Positions 15,752 to 24,843 of a stretch of DNA of 32,963 bases are shown here, one piece after another. A model generated the notes under the pieces. The model worked only from the letters and a program-made list of their open reading frames with translations. It ran no database searches and had not been told where the DNA came from. Made by a program: the position numbers and the translations under genes. This DNA comes from Roseilinea sp034431495 (GTDB lineage: Bacteria; Chloroflexota; Anaerolineae; J036; Brachytrichaceae), in contig DAOUDB010000103.1 in the NCBI GenBank assembly GCA_034431495.1, positions 1-32,963 of the forward strand, written 5' to 3'. Position 1 is the stretch's first letter. Each line of letters begins with the position of its first letter.

Positions 15752-16216
15752 ATGGACTCTACACTCAAACAGCAGGTACAAGCCGACTTGAAGCTCGCCA
15801 TGCGGGAGAACGATGAGCGCCGCAAGGTGGCTATCCGGCAAGTCATTGCTCTGATCAAGAACGCAGAGGTCGAAGCGCGCACGGATGGGCGCGGAGGCGT
15901 GCTCAGTGACGCCGACATCCTGGCCCTGATCCGGCGCGAAATCAAACAGCACGAGGAATCGCTGCTGGAAGCGCGCAATGTCGGTCGGAGCGACCTGGTA
16001 GCAGAACAGACCGCCGAGCTGGAGATCCTGCGCGCCTATCTACCCAGGCAAATGAGCCGCGAAGAGATTGCCGAACTCGCCAGGCAGGTCATTGCCGAGG
16101 TAGGCGCAACGTCGCCCAAACAGCAGGGCGATGTGATGAAAGCGCTGTTGCCGCGCGTGAAGGACCGCGCAGATGGCCGGCTGGTGAGCGAGATCGTGCG
16201 CGACTTGCTCAAGTAG
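15752..16216 (+). CDS. yqeY: GatB/YqeY domain protein
   Basis: A 154-residue YqeY protein, nearly all of it the helical YqeY domain also found at the C-terminus of the GatB subunit of Asp/Glu-tRNA amidotransferase. Recognisable features are the N-terminal LKLAMRENDERRKVAIRQVIALIKNAEVE, the middle segment EILRAYLPRQMSREEI and the GDVMKALLPRVKDRADGRLVSEIV end. The exact role is unsettled; a tRNA-related function is assumed from the domain. AAGGAG lies about 14 bases before the ATG, rather far. Its place after rpsU and before the 7TM-HD and ybeY genes follows a widely conserved order. Confidence 0.93.
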   Translation: MDSTLKQQVQADLKLAMRENDERRKVAIRQVIALIKNAEVEARTDGRGGVLSDADILALIRREIKQHEESLLEARNVGRSDLVAEQTAELEILRAYLPRQMSREEIAELARQVIAEVGATSPKQQGDVMKALLPRVKDRADGRLVSEIVRDLLK

Positions 16217-16251
16217 CTGCGCAAATTCGATGGGCAGAGAGGAGTTCCGGT

Positions 16252-18435
16252 TTGAGGATCAAGGACGGGCCAGCCATCATCTCGCTGTCAAAGCGCACGA
16301 CCATCGTGCTGATCGGCACGACTGTCTTTGCGTTCGCCGGCATCGTCGCGGCGCAATTGTCGCGCTATTATGCCACCAGCAGCGTCACGATGACTGCCGG
16401 CCATGTGGCGCCGCGCGATATTCGCGCGCCGCGCCAGATCGCCTACATCAGCGATGTCGAAACAAATCGCCAGCGCGACCTGGCGGCCGCATCGGTGTCA
16501 CCGATCTTTACCCCGCCCGATGCGCATATCGCGCGCCAGCAGCTGAACGCAATGCGCGAGGTGCTGAATGACATTACGGCCATTCGCAGCGACCCGGCTC
16601 TCGACCTCGCGGAGAAGACAAGCCGCCTGACCAGTCTCCCGGATCTGCCCGTGGATGCCGGCCTGGCTGCTCGCATCCTTAGCATCAGCGACTCACGCTG
16701 GGCCCGTGTGGACGCGCACGCCATGGCGCTGTTGGACGAGGTGCTCCGTTCGCCCATCAAACCCGAAAACCTCAACAGCGTCAAGGCGGCCCTGCCGATT
16801 CGAATCAGCCTGGAATTCAGCGCCGAAGAGGTGGCCGTCATTACGGCGCTGGCCGTGCCCATGCTGGTGCCTAACACCAACTATGACGCAGCAGCCACTG
16901 AAGCGGCGCGCGAGACGGCGCGCGAGGCCGTGCAGCCGATCGAGCGGAGATACGAAGCCAATCAGATCATTGTGCGCAGCGGCCAGGTGATGAGCGCGCT
17001 GGATGTGGAGGCGCTGGAGAAACTGAACCTGAGCCGGCCCAATCTCACCTGGCCGGATGTGGTCAGCGCGCTCATGTTGAGCGCATTGGCAGTCGCTCTG
17101 ATCGGCGGCGCCATGCTGCACGGTCCTGACAACGCGCTCACACAGCGCCCACAGCGAACGGTTCTCAGCGCCGTCTTGTTTGTCGCCGCCCTGTTTCTGG
17201 CCCGCTTGCTGTTGCCCGGCCACAACCTGCTGCTCTACCTTGCCCCTCTGGGGGCAGTGAGCATAGCCATCACGAGCTGGTCCGGCGCATTTGCCGGCAT
17301 CACCAGCGCCGCAGTGTTGGGCGGACTGGCAGCAATCCCGCTCGATCAGCCGGTTGAGCTTGGCGCCTATTACATTTCTGGCGGCGTGATGGCCTGCCTG
17401 GTGGTGCGGCGCGGCGAGCGCATCAGCGACTACTTCAGGGCCGGCTTGGCCATGGCAGCGATGCAAGCCGGCGTCGTGCTCGCCTTTCACGCCAATGGCA
17501 TCGTCGACGATGGGACTGCGGCGCAGGTTGGCTATCTGCTCGCGGCCGCGCTGGCCAACAGCCTGCTGTCAGCGGCAATCGCCCCCGCCCTGCTCTACGT
17601 GGCCGGGTTACTGTTCGACATCATCACGCCAATCCAGCTCGTCGAATTGTCCAGGCCCTCCCACCCCCTTCTGCAGCAACTGCTGACACGCGCTCCCGGC
17701 ACCTATCACCACAGCCTGATGGTGGCTAACCTGGCTGAACAGGCCGCCGAACGCATCGGCGCCGACTCGCTGTTGACACGTGTCGGCGCGTACTATCACG
17801 ACATCGGCAAGTCGCTGCACCCGTATTTCTTTATCGAGAACCAGGTGGACACGGGCAACGTGCACGACCAGCTCGACCCGCAAACCAGCTCACGCATCTT
17901 GCAAAACCATGTGAAGGATGGACTTGAACTGGCCAGGCGATTCCGTCTGCCCGGTCGTATTCGCGCCTTCATCACAGAGCATCATGGCACCACGAAAACC
18001 AGCTACCAGTACGCCCTGGCAGCTCAGGCCGACAGCGAGCCGGTGGACGAAACCCGTTTCCGCTATTCCGGCCCTCGGCCACAATCCCGCGAAACAGCGC
18101 TGGTCATGCTGGCAGACGGCTGCGAGGCGGCCATCCGCGCCCGTAAACCGACCGCGCCCGAAGAAACTGAGGCCATTCTGCGCAAAGTCATCAGCGAACG
18201 GCTGGCCGATCATCAACTCGACGATGTCAACCTGACACTCCGGGAAATGGAACAGGTTCGGCAATCTTTCTTCGACACCTTGCGCGGCGCATATCATCCT
18301 CGGATCGACTACCCCGAAGCGAGTCGCAAGGCTGTGCCGGCCATGTCCCCGGCAAACGCACTCACGCCGACGGCTCAGGAATCCATAGCGGATGTGGGGC
18401 TGCCATCACCGCGCGAACAACCTCTGCAACCATGA
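16252..18435 (+). CDS. 7TM-HD membrane phosphodiesterase, PgpH-like
   Basis: A 727-residue membrane protein with one N-terminal helix (about 14-35), a ~230-residue extracytoplasmic 7TMR-HDED-type domain, a hydrophobic seven-helix block (about 276-470) and a cytoplasmic HD phosphohydrolase domain. Metal-binding residues are visible as YHHS (His486, His487) and YHDIGK (His516, Asp517), followed by EHHGT. PgpH of Listeria, with this layout, degrades cyclic di-AMP, and I infer the same here. The start is a TTG at 16252: AGAGGAG lies seven bases upstream and no suitable in-frame ATG gives the full first helix. Its TGA overlaps the ybeY ATG (ATGA). The phoH gene that often precedes this pair in Firmicutes is absent. 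Confidence 0.92.
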   Translation: MRIKDGPAIISLSKRTTIVLIGTTVFAFAGIVAAQLSRYYATSSVTMTAGHVAPRDIRAPRQIAYISDVETNRQRDLAAASVSPIFTPPDAHIARQQLNAMREVLNDITAIRSDPALDLAEKTSRLTSLPDLPVDAGLAARILSISDSRWARVDAHAMALLDEVLRSPIKPENLNSVKAALPIRISLEFSAEEVAVITALAVPMLVPNTNYDAAATEAARETAREAVQPIERRYEANQIIVRSGQVMSALDVEALEKLNLSRPNLTWPDVVSALMLSALAVALIGGAMLHGPDNALTQRPQRTVLSAVLFVAALFLARLLLPGHNLLLYLAPLGAVSIAITSWSGAFAGITSAAVLGGLAAIPLDQPVELGAYYISGGVMACLVVRRGERISDYFRAGLAMAAMQAGVVLAFHANGIVDDGTAAQVGYLLAAALANSLLSAAIAPALLYVAGLLFDIITPIQLVELSRPSHPLLQQLLTRAPGTYHHSLMVANLAEQAAERIGADSLLTRVGAYYHDIGKSLHPYFFIENQVDTGNVHDQLDPQTSSRILQNHVKDGLELARRFRLPGRIRAFITEHHGTTKTSYQYALAAQADSEPVDETRFRYSGPRPQSRETALVMLADGCEAAIRARKPTAPEETEAILRKVISERLADHQLDDVNLTLREMEQVRQSFFDTLRGAYHPRIDYPEASRKAVPAMSPANALTPTAQESIADVGLPSPREQPLQP

Positions 18436-18953
18436 CCGTGACACGGGCCCAGCCCCAGGTCAGCTTGCGTTGTCAGGCGCGATACCGGCGGCGTGGCCGG
18501 CTGTCGCTCGCCCGTGCCGCCGCTCTGGCCGCCATTGCGCAAACGCGCGTGACCGAGCCGGTGGCGCTTTCGATTGCCCTCACCGACGACGCAGCACTTC
18601 ACCAGCTCAACCGGCAGTTTCGCGGCATCGACCGGCCTACAGACGTGCTCTCCTTCGGCGGCGAGGGCTTTCGTGACGGGCGGCGCCGGCGGCCTTACCC
18701 GGGCGCGCCTCCGTCACAGGCCGACGAACCGGCCTACATCGGCGACATTGCCATCTCGATGGAGCGCTGCGCCGAACAAGCTCGCCGGGGTGGGCACCCA
18801 GAGGATGCGGAGCTGGCGCTGCTGGTGGCGCATGGTGTGTTGCACCTGCTGGGCTATGACCACGACACGCCGGCCCGCAAGTCCCGCATGTGGCAGGCCC
18901 AGGCTGCTGCTCTGGCGCTGCTAGGGCTGACAGTCACCCCGCTTGAAGACTGA
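18432..18953 (+). CDS. ybeY: Endoribonuclease YbeY (rRNA maturation factor)
   Basis: YbeY is a zinc-dependent single-strand RNase needed for 16S rRNA 3'-end processing and ribosome quality control. The zinc site H-x3-H-x5-H is visible in HGVLHLLGYDHD, and the upstream RQFRGIDRPTDVLSFG and YIGDIAIS segments are family hallmarks. The 173-residue length is normal, with a slightly long Gly/Arg-rich insert after VLSFG (GEGFRDGRRRRPYPGAPPS). The start codon overlaps the stop of the 7TM-HD gene, so translation is probably coupled. A strong hairpin follows about 30 bp after the stop. Cytoplasmic, ribosome-associated. Confidence 0.95.
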   Translation: MTVTRAQPQVSLRCQARYRRRGRLSLARAAALAAIAQTRVTEPVALSIALTDDAALHQLNRQFRGIDRPTDVLSFGGEGFRDGRRRRPYPGAPPSQADEPAYIGDIAISMERCAEQARRGGHPEDAELALLVAHGVLHLLGYDHDTPARKSRMWQAQAAALALLGLTVTPLED

Positions 18954-18985
18954 TCCCTGTGCTGCAGTTCCCCCATCGAAAGCAT

Positions 18986-19018
18986 GCAGGCGCAGCCTTG
19001 TTACAAGGCTGCGCCTGC
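18986..19018. terminator. 15-bp perfect hairpin between ybeY and the beta-helix gene
   Basis: GCAGGCGCAGCCTTG (18986-19000) and its exact complement (19004-19018) flank a TTA loop. It lies between two convergent stops, 32 bp after ybeY and 24 bp after the minus-strand gene's stop, so it probably ends transcription from both sides. T-runs are short or absent on both sides. Confidence 0.75.
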
Positions 19019-19042
19019 GTCAAAACGGTGCAGGTCGGGCGC

Positions 19043-22000
19043 TTACCTGTATGCGACAGGCAAGAAGAACTTATACGCCACGACATTCACCGTGCTGCTC
19101 AGGTCAATGCCGGTGTCGGCGTTGTCCACAAAGACTTTCGGCTGATTGACCACCTGGCCCTCCAGAATCTGAGCCTGGACAACGTAGCTGAGCGTGTGCG
19201 ACGCACCGCCCGGCAGATCGCCGGCCCAGGTCACGGCGTTCAAAACCGCCCGCGGCCCGAACGGCGCAGCCGGCCTGCCCTCACCCGACAGTAGCAGCAC
19301 GTTGCTGGGAGAGTAGTTGCCGCCGCTGGCCGAGCCGGGCACGTAGGTGGTGCCGGACGGAATCGGCGCATAGATCAGCACATTGTTGAGCTGGCCGGCG
19401 CCGGTGTTCGTGACTTGCAGCGTGTAGGTGATCAGGCCGCCCTTGCGCACTACATCGAAAGTCTGCGTCAGCGTGCCCAGCGTGCCCGTCAGCGGCGCCG
19501 TGGCTGCCGGCGGGTTGGTGTAGATCGCCTGCGCCTGGGCATAGCCCACGCCACTGACCACCGCAAACACATTCTCAATCGCCGGCGTCAGCGAAGTGAG
19601 GTTCACGGTAACCTGGCCGGCTGAGTTAGTCGTGCCGGCAGCGGGGATGAACGTGCCCACGCCGGCGAAGAAGCTCACGCTCACGCCCGGCACCGGGTTG
19701 CCGTATTGGTCGGTCACAGTCGCCACCGCCACGCTCTGGCTAATGCCGTTCGCATAGATGATGGCCGGCGTCAGGCTCAGCGACACCGTGAACGGCGCGC
19801 CCGGCGTGAAGGTCACCTGCGCCGTGGCGTTCAGGCTGCCCACCGTCGCCGTCACCGTCGCCACGCCAGGCGTGGTCGAGCCAAGCGTGTTCACCACCTG
19901 GCCGGCGCTGGTGTTCAGCGTGGCGCTGCCCAGCGTGCCCAGGTCGGTGGTGAAGCTCACCGCCGTGCCATCGGCCACCGCATTGCCATACTGGTCGGTC
20001 ACCGTCGCCGTCAACGTGCTGCTGTTGCCCACAGCCAGCGTGGTTGGGTCGGCCACCAGCATGACCGTGAACGGCGCGCCGGCGGTGAACGTGACCTGCG
20101 CGGTGACATCCACATCGCCGGCACTGGCCGTCACGGTCGCCACGCCGGCGACTGTCGAGTTGACGGCTGCCGTTGCCACGCCGCCAAAAGTAGTCACTGT
20201 GACCGGCGAGACCGCACCGATCGTCGTATCGAAACTGACCACTGTGCCGTCAGCAGCCGGATCGCCGTTGGCAATCAGAACGGTTGCCGTCAACACGGCA
20301 CTGCCGCCAACCTCCGTGATGGCCGGATCGGCTGTCAGGGTGATCGTTGTGGGCGGAGCGGCTTCGAAGTCGTACAACGTGATTTGATCGCCCACGCCGA
20401 CGCGCAGGCCATCGGCGTAGCCGATGCCGGTGGAACTGCCGCCGCCCACGCGAATGCCCACAAAGCCCAGCGGCGCGCCCATGAGATCGCCGGGGTGGAT
20501 GGCTGCGTTGGGATAGACCGCCACAATCTGTTCGAAAGTGCAGGGGGATGATTGAATGCACTGCGTCGCGCCCGGCAAGGTTGTGTACCAGCGCGGCGTG
20601 GTGTCGTTGCGCGCATCCACAACATGCCAGGTGTCGGGCGTCAGGCTACCCGGCGAATACACCAGCCGGCCACGGAAGCCGGTGTTGCTGTCGGACGCAT
20701 CATCGTCCCAGCCAATGTTGATGTAGGGCGTCTGCCCGCCACTGGCCGGGAAGCGCAGACGATACTCGAACACCGTGATGTCGCGCAGCAAGGCGCCGGT
20801 GAAGATCGGCGAGACGTACATGTGTCGCCAGTTCACATCCGTGAGGACCATGCGCGCGCTGGCATTGCCGAGCGTTGGATCGGGCGGCGGCAACACGATG
20901 TCAAACGGCACTGCGAAGACGCCCACGCCGACCGGCTCGGTGATGTAAGCCCAGCCGTTGGTCAGCACCGGCGTGACGGTGATCACCGTCGTCGTGGGTG
21001 TAATGGTGTTGGTGAAGGTGCAGGTCACGGCGCCGGTCAACGTCAGGCTGATGGCATCACTGCCGGTAGCGCCGGTCGAGCAGGCCGAGGTCGCCACGTA
21101 ACCCGGCTTTGTCGTTTCGGTGATCAACGTCGGCCCGAAGTCGAGTCCGGTGAAGGTCACCGCGCCACCGCCGGCCGGCAGCGTGAACGCCAGCGTGCCG
21201 GTGGGGACGGCAGCCGTGAAGTTCCAGCTTGTGGTAGGCGTGATCGGCCCGCTGACGACCTTCTCGACCACGAGCGTCGCGCCGGCGCAGGGGCCGTTCA
21301 AGTCGTTGCTCAGCAACCACGGGTTGTAGTCCACGTTGGCCGAGACGCTATCGCCGCTGCCGGGACCGACGCCGGAGGGGCCGCTGGGGTCGCCGTACCA
21401 GTTGCAGGTCGCGTCCAATACACCGCCTGCGTCATTGCCAACGCCCAGCACGGTGTTGCCTGCGATCGCGTTGCGATTGACCCACACATCGGTGGGGACA
21501 CCGCCCGTGTTTGTCACGCCGACCGTGTTGGACAGAATCTGGTTGCTTGTCGCCGTCAGCGCGCCCTTGACGATCTGGACGCCGATGTCGTTGTTTGTCA
21601 GCGCGCTGTTGTGGAGCGTGGCGCTGGCCGCAAAGGTCGAGGTGATGCCGCTCTCGACCAGCAATCCCACGCCGGCGCCGGTCACATTGGTGTCCGAGAC
21701 GATCATCAGCCCGTGACCGTTGACCGCATTCGCCGCATAGAGCGGAGGCTCTTCCAGAATCGCGGCGCGAACGCGCAGGCCAACGCCGTCGGCAACGCCC
21801 GTGACAGTGTTGCCAGTTACGCGCAGGATCGAGCTGGCGCCGCCGCCATAGTACGGGTCCACGTTGTCGAAGTTGATGCCGATCGTGCTGCGCGCCACCT
21901 GGTTGCCGACAACTTCCACCGTTCTGGCAGTGGGCACGTTCCACACGTTGATGCCACGGCCAAGCCGACCTCCGGCATCTCCGACACGGTTACCCTCCAC

Positions 22001-24199
22001 CAGCACAGTCGAGCCGACCTGAACGCTCCACACATTGATGCCCCACGCCCAGGCTGCGTCCTCCGGCGCAACGCTAGCTGCGTCGGCGTTCACCGTGTTG
22101 CCCTGGATCGCCAGTGTGGCCGACGGCGCATAGAAGAGATTGGCGTGAATGCCCAGCGCGTCGGTCATGATGGTGACTGTGTTGCTCAGCCACGCCATGC
22201 TGCCGTTGGCAGAGAAGTTCTGCAAGTGCAGACCGATCCCGCTCACAGGCACGTCGATCGTGTTTTCCACGATATCGGCATAGGCATTGCTGAGCAAGAG
22301 GATTGCCTGGTCGCGGATCCGGCGCAAGACGTTGCGTTCGATGAGGTTGCCGGCGCTGACCGGGTCGTTGTTGGCCAACGAGATGCCGCGCTGACCAAAG
22401 TTCTGGAATACGTTGTTGCGCAGGATCAGGCTGTTGAGCGGATTGAAGCTGTCATTCGGGCCGATGTTGGTCACGCCGCGCCGGGCATGGGCATCGACGC
22501 CTTCAACGACGACGGTGCTGGCGCCCAGGGCGGGGTTGTTGCCATCCAGGACGAAACCGTCGATCGTGACGCTGTTGGTGAGCACCCGGAACAGGTCAGC
22601 CGCGCCGGGGTTGCCGCCGGTCGGGTTGTTGATCGGCGTGTAGACGATGGATTCGAGCGTGGGGTCGGCCTTGCCGGCGACAAACGCTGCCGCGCGCGCG
22701 TCGGCGTCCTGGCCGTGCTGAGCGCCCAGCAAAGTCACCTGCTTGGTGACGGAGATCAGTTCACTGTACACGCCGGCGCTGACGCTGATGACATGACCAT
22801 TCAGCGTCGGTGGCGCATCGATGGCAGCCTGGATGCCGCAGAAGGTCTGGCCGGTGTTCAGGTTAGTGACAGCGCCGCCCACATTAGTCGGCCCGACCTC
22901 GCGTGTGTTCGTGGTGTTTCCAGTGAACACGTTGCCGGCAACTTCGATGGCACATGCCACCGGCGAGTTGCCGCGCCCAAAATACTGGTCAGCCAGATTG
23001 GCCTGGTCACCATCCACACTGCTGAACGGCGTGTAGGGCAGGTGACCTGCCTGAACCTGCACACCGACATCGTTGTCTTCCAGTGTGTTGTCCAGCACAA
23101 ACATGCGCGCGCCCTCGACCACGATGCCGAAACCGTCGCTGTCGCTGGGCTGCTGATAGCCGCTGACGGTATTGCCCTGGATGACGACGCCGGCGGGAAT
23201 GTCAACATTGTTGTTGCCGGACACCCAGCCACGCCGGAACGCGGCAATGCCGGCCAGGTCACGCAATTCGCCCGGTTTGATTGTGCCAATTGCGTCGGTG
23301 AGCGCCACGGTATTGCTGAGCACGACAATGCTGCCGTCGCCGCTGGTCAGGCCGGTGCCGTTAGGCAGCTTGACTTCGATGCCGAAGCGGCCATTGTTGT
23401 ATAGCGTGTTGCTATAGATCAGGTTTGGCCCGGCCCCTGATGTCAACCCAACCAGCCCGATGCCGTTGTCCGCGTTGTCGCGCACCACGTTGTGCGCCAC
23501 CAGCACACCCGACGCCGTGCCATCCTGCAGCTCGATGCCGCAGCAGTTGTTGTTGCGCACCAGGTTGTGGGTAATGGTGATGTTGGTCTTGAAGCCGTTC
23601 CAGATCACGATGCCGCGCGAGGTGTTGTAAGCCGACTCGTTGTGGCTAATCAGCACATTGTTCACCGGCCCATTCAGGTAGATGCCGCCCAGGCAGCCGG
23701 AGCCGGCGGTATTCGAGATTGCCTGCGAGTTGAGCACGGTGAAGCCATGGTTCTCGCCGATGGCGCAGATGCCGCCGTTGGCAAACTCCTGCACGCGCAG
23801 ATTCTGGATGGTCACGCCGGTGACCCCATGTGATACGAAGATGCCGGATGCGCTTCCTACCGGCCCATCGATGATCGTGTGGATGGATGGATCTGCGCCG
23901 GCGCCGGCCCCATTGATCGTGAGGCTGTTCTTGTTGATCGTCACTGCCTCTGCGTATGTGCCGGCAGCCACATTGATGGTGTCGCCGGGTGACGCGGCAT
24001 TCACGGCCGCCTGGATCGTGGTGTAGTCACAGGTGGAGCACACTTCGAGGGTGTCCGCCTGCGCTAATCGCACCCCCATTACCCCAAAGCCCAGCAAGCT
24101 CAGAATGCCTGCTGCCGCTACGACCCGCGCAGAAGGCCTTGTCTTGCGCCCTTGCTCATATTCTGACCTGTCTCCGTGATTCGATTTCTGATCGACCAT
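19043..24199 (-). CDS. Large secreted right-handed beta-helix protein with Ig-like repeats
   Basis: A 1718-residue exported protein. Residues 22-48 form a signal peptide ending AQA. Two parallel beta-helix segments follow (about 50-430 and 440-970), each opening with an IQAAV/IQAAID...GTY or GVY motif and full of short N-G-N-T-V turns as in NosD/CASH carbohydrate-binding helices. Then come a GYV...CTFTNT prealbumin-like repeat (about 976-1065), a jelly-roll-like region (about 1070-1285), three tandem Big_1/invasin-type domains (1283-1566) and a DUF11 domain (1573-1676). The chain ends in FFLPVAYR. I infer a surface or matrix protein, perhaps polysaccharide-binding. The start is ATG at 24199, with AGGAGG six bases upstream. 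Long plus-strand frames opposite it are shadows. Confidence 0.88.
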   Translation of the reverse strand: MVDQKSNHGDRSEYEQGRKTRPSARVVAAAGILSLLGFGVMGVRLAQADTLEVCSTCDYTTIQAAVNAASPGDTINVAAGTYAEAVTINKNSLTINGAGAGADPSIHTIIDGPVGSASGIFVSHGVTGVTIQNLRVQEFANGGICAIGENHGFTVLNSQAISNTAGSGCLGGIYLNGPVNNVLISHNESAYNTSRGIVIWNGFKTNITITHNLVRNNNCCGIELQDGTASGVLVAHNVVRDNADNGIGLVGLTSGAGPNLIYSNTLYNNGRFGIEVKLPNGTGLTSGDGSIVVLSNTVALTDAIGTIKPGELRDLAGIAAFRRGWVSGNNNVDIPAGVVIQGNTVSGYQQPSDSDGFGIVVEGARMFVLDNTLEDNDVGVQVQAGHLPYTPFSSVDGDQANLADQYFGRGNSPVACAIEVAGNVFTGNTTNTREVGPTNVGGAVTNLNTGQTFCGIQAAIDAPPTLNGHVISVSAGVYSELISVTKQVTLLGAQHGQDADARAAAFVAGKADPTLESIVYTPINNPTGGNPGAADLFRVLTNSVTIDGFVLDGNNPALGASTVVVEGVDAHARRGVTNIGPNDSFNPLNSLILRNNVFQNFGQRGISLANNDPVSAGNLIERNVLRRIRDQAILLLSNAYADIVENTIDVPVSGIGLHLQNFSANGSMAWLSNTVTIMTDALGIHANLFYAPSATLAIQGNTVNADAASVAPEDAAWAWGINVWSVQVGSTVLVEGNRVGDAGGRLGRGINVWNVPTARTVEVVGNQVARSTIGINFDNVDPYYGGGASSILRVTGNTVTGVADGVGLRVRAAILEEPPLYAANAVNGHGLMIVSDTNVTGAGVGLLVESGITSTFAASATLHNSALTNNDIGVQIVKGALTATSNQILSNTVGVTNTGGVPTDVWVNRNAIAGNTVLGVGNDAGGVLDATCNWYGDPSGPSGVGPGSGDSVSANVDYNPWLLSNDLNGPCAGATLVVEKVVSGPITPTTSWNFTAAVPTGTLAFTLPAGGGAVTFTGLDFGPTLITETTKPGYVATSACSTGATGSDAISLTLTGAVTCTFTNTITPTTTVITVTPVLTNGWAYITEPVGVGVFAVPFDIVLPPPDPTLGNASARMVLTDVNWRHMYVSPIFTGALLRDITVFEYRLRFPASGGQTPYINIGWDDDASDSNTGFRGRLVYSPGSLTPDTWHVVDARNDTTPRWYTTLPGATQCIQSSPCTFEQIVAVYPNAAIHPGDLMGAPLGFVGIRVGGGSSTGIGYADGLRVGVGDQITLYDFEAAPPTTITLTADPAITEVGGSAVLTATVLIANGDPAADGTVVSFDTTIGAVSPVTVTTFGGVATAAVNSTVAGVATVTASAGDVDVTAQVTFTAGAPFTVMLVADPTTLAVGNSSTLTATVTDQYGNAVADGTAVSFTTDLGTLGSATLNTSAGQVVNTLGSTTPGVATVTATVGSLNATAQVTFTPGAPFTVSLSLTPAIIYANGISQSVAVATVTDQYGNPVPGVSVSFFAGVGTFIPAAGTTNSAGQVTVNLTSLTPAIENVFAVVSGVGYAQAQAIYTNPPAATAPLTGTLGTLTQTFDVVRKGGLITYTLQVTNTGAGQLNNVLIYAPIPSGTTYVPGSASGGNYSPSNVLLLSGEGRPAAPFGPRAVLNAVTWAGDLPGGASHTLSYVVQAQILEGQVVNQPKVFVDNADTGIDLSSTVNVVAYKFFLPVAYR

Positions 24200-24376
24200 G
24201 TCTTTCCTCCTCGACAAACAGTTATGCATGGGCCATATGGCATCTGAATGATGGATCACAATAGAATTCCCCCAAATGAGCGGTGCCGGTGACAGATGGG
24301 TGCACCCGAAGCTTATGTCATTCCGTATGCGATGTCAGTGCGATGCCCCGAATCATTTTAGCGAGCGTGACTGGCC

Positions 24377-24403
24377 TGTGAATACGGATTTCTACGTAGC
24401 ACG
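24377..24403 (+). promoter_or_regulatory. 27-bp direct repeat, copy 1 (possible regulator site)
   Basis: It begins TGTGAATAC and contains GATT then TACGTA. It agrees with 29098-29124 at 22 of 27 positions in the same orientation. Within it TACG and CGTA form a small dyad 8 bp apart. It lies ~180 bp before the beta-helix start codon and ~440 bp before the sensor start codon. Confidence 0.5.
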
Positions 24404-24683
24404 GTCATTTTATGTCGGAATTCGACGCATTTTCATTCGATCATTAGCCGCTGCGTGCCTTCAGCAGATCGATTTGACAACGTGTAGCTCACACACGTCT
24501 GGCTCGGTATGATCTCGCATTGCTGATCCTCACAGGCATCACTTGCCCACGCGCAAATATCAATCGTCCTGACGTTTTTCAGAGGAAGCGACGAGACGCA
24601 GGACGTGAGCGTACCGGCGCTCACCGGTCCCATCCTTGGGGGTGATGGTTGAAACTTCGGTGGTGGGAAGTTCCCAGCGCAGG

Positions 24684-24714
24684 TTGAAAGCTCTGACATG
24701 GCAGTTGGTATAAG
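24684..24714 (+). promoter_or_regulatory. Possible promoter for the sensor gene
   Basis: TTGAAA (24684-24689) and TATAAG (24709-24714) are separated by 19 bp, slightly longer than ideal. The predicted leader is about 120 bases. Weak evidence. Confidence 0.3.
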
Positions 24715-24843
24715 ATTGTGGCACTCTGCTGGCACGCCACACTGGTGGCTCACTGCTGCGCACGGCGTTGACCGCAGCACTCGCAACGATGCCCACACCG
24801 CAACACCATCGGCTGATCGGATATAGGCGGGATTGCTGTTGCC

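Larger units (their letters stand above)
24200..24843. other. Divergent 644-bp intergenic region, lower GC
   Basis: No convincing gene is seen; short frames on both strands lack family resemblance. The stretch is visibly richer in A/T than its neighbours and must hold the control regions of the beta-helix gene (leftward) and the sensor gene (rightward). It contains one copy of the TACGTA direct repeat (24377-24403), a 7-bp inverted repeat GTGAGCG/CGCTCAC (24605-24611 and 24618-24624) and a weak promoter-like pair. Confidence 0.6.

Noticed and set aside
20552..23404. 950-codon open frame on the plus strand opposite the beta-helix gene
   Set aside because: It is the antisense of a protein with clear signal peptide, repeats and domains; its own translation is low-complexity, rich in Arg/His/Asp and matches no family. 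High GC keeps the opposite frame open.
24474..24513. TTGACA and TATGAT as a promoter
   Set aside because: The boxes are 28 bp apart, far outside the range a sigma-70 polymerase tolerates.
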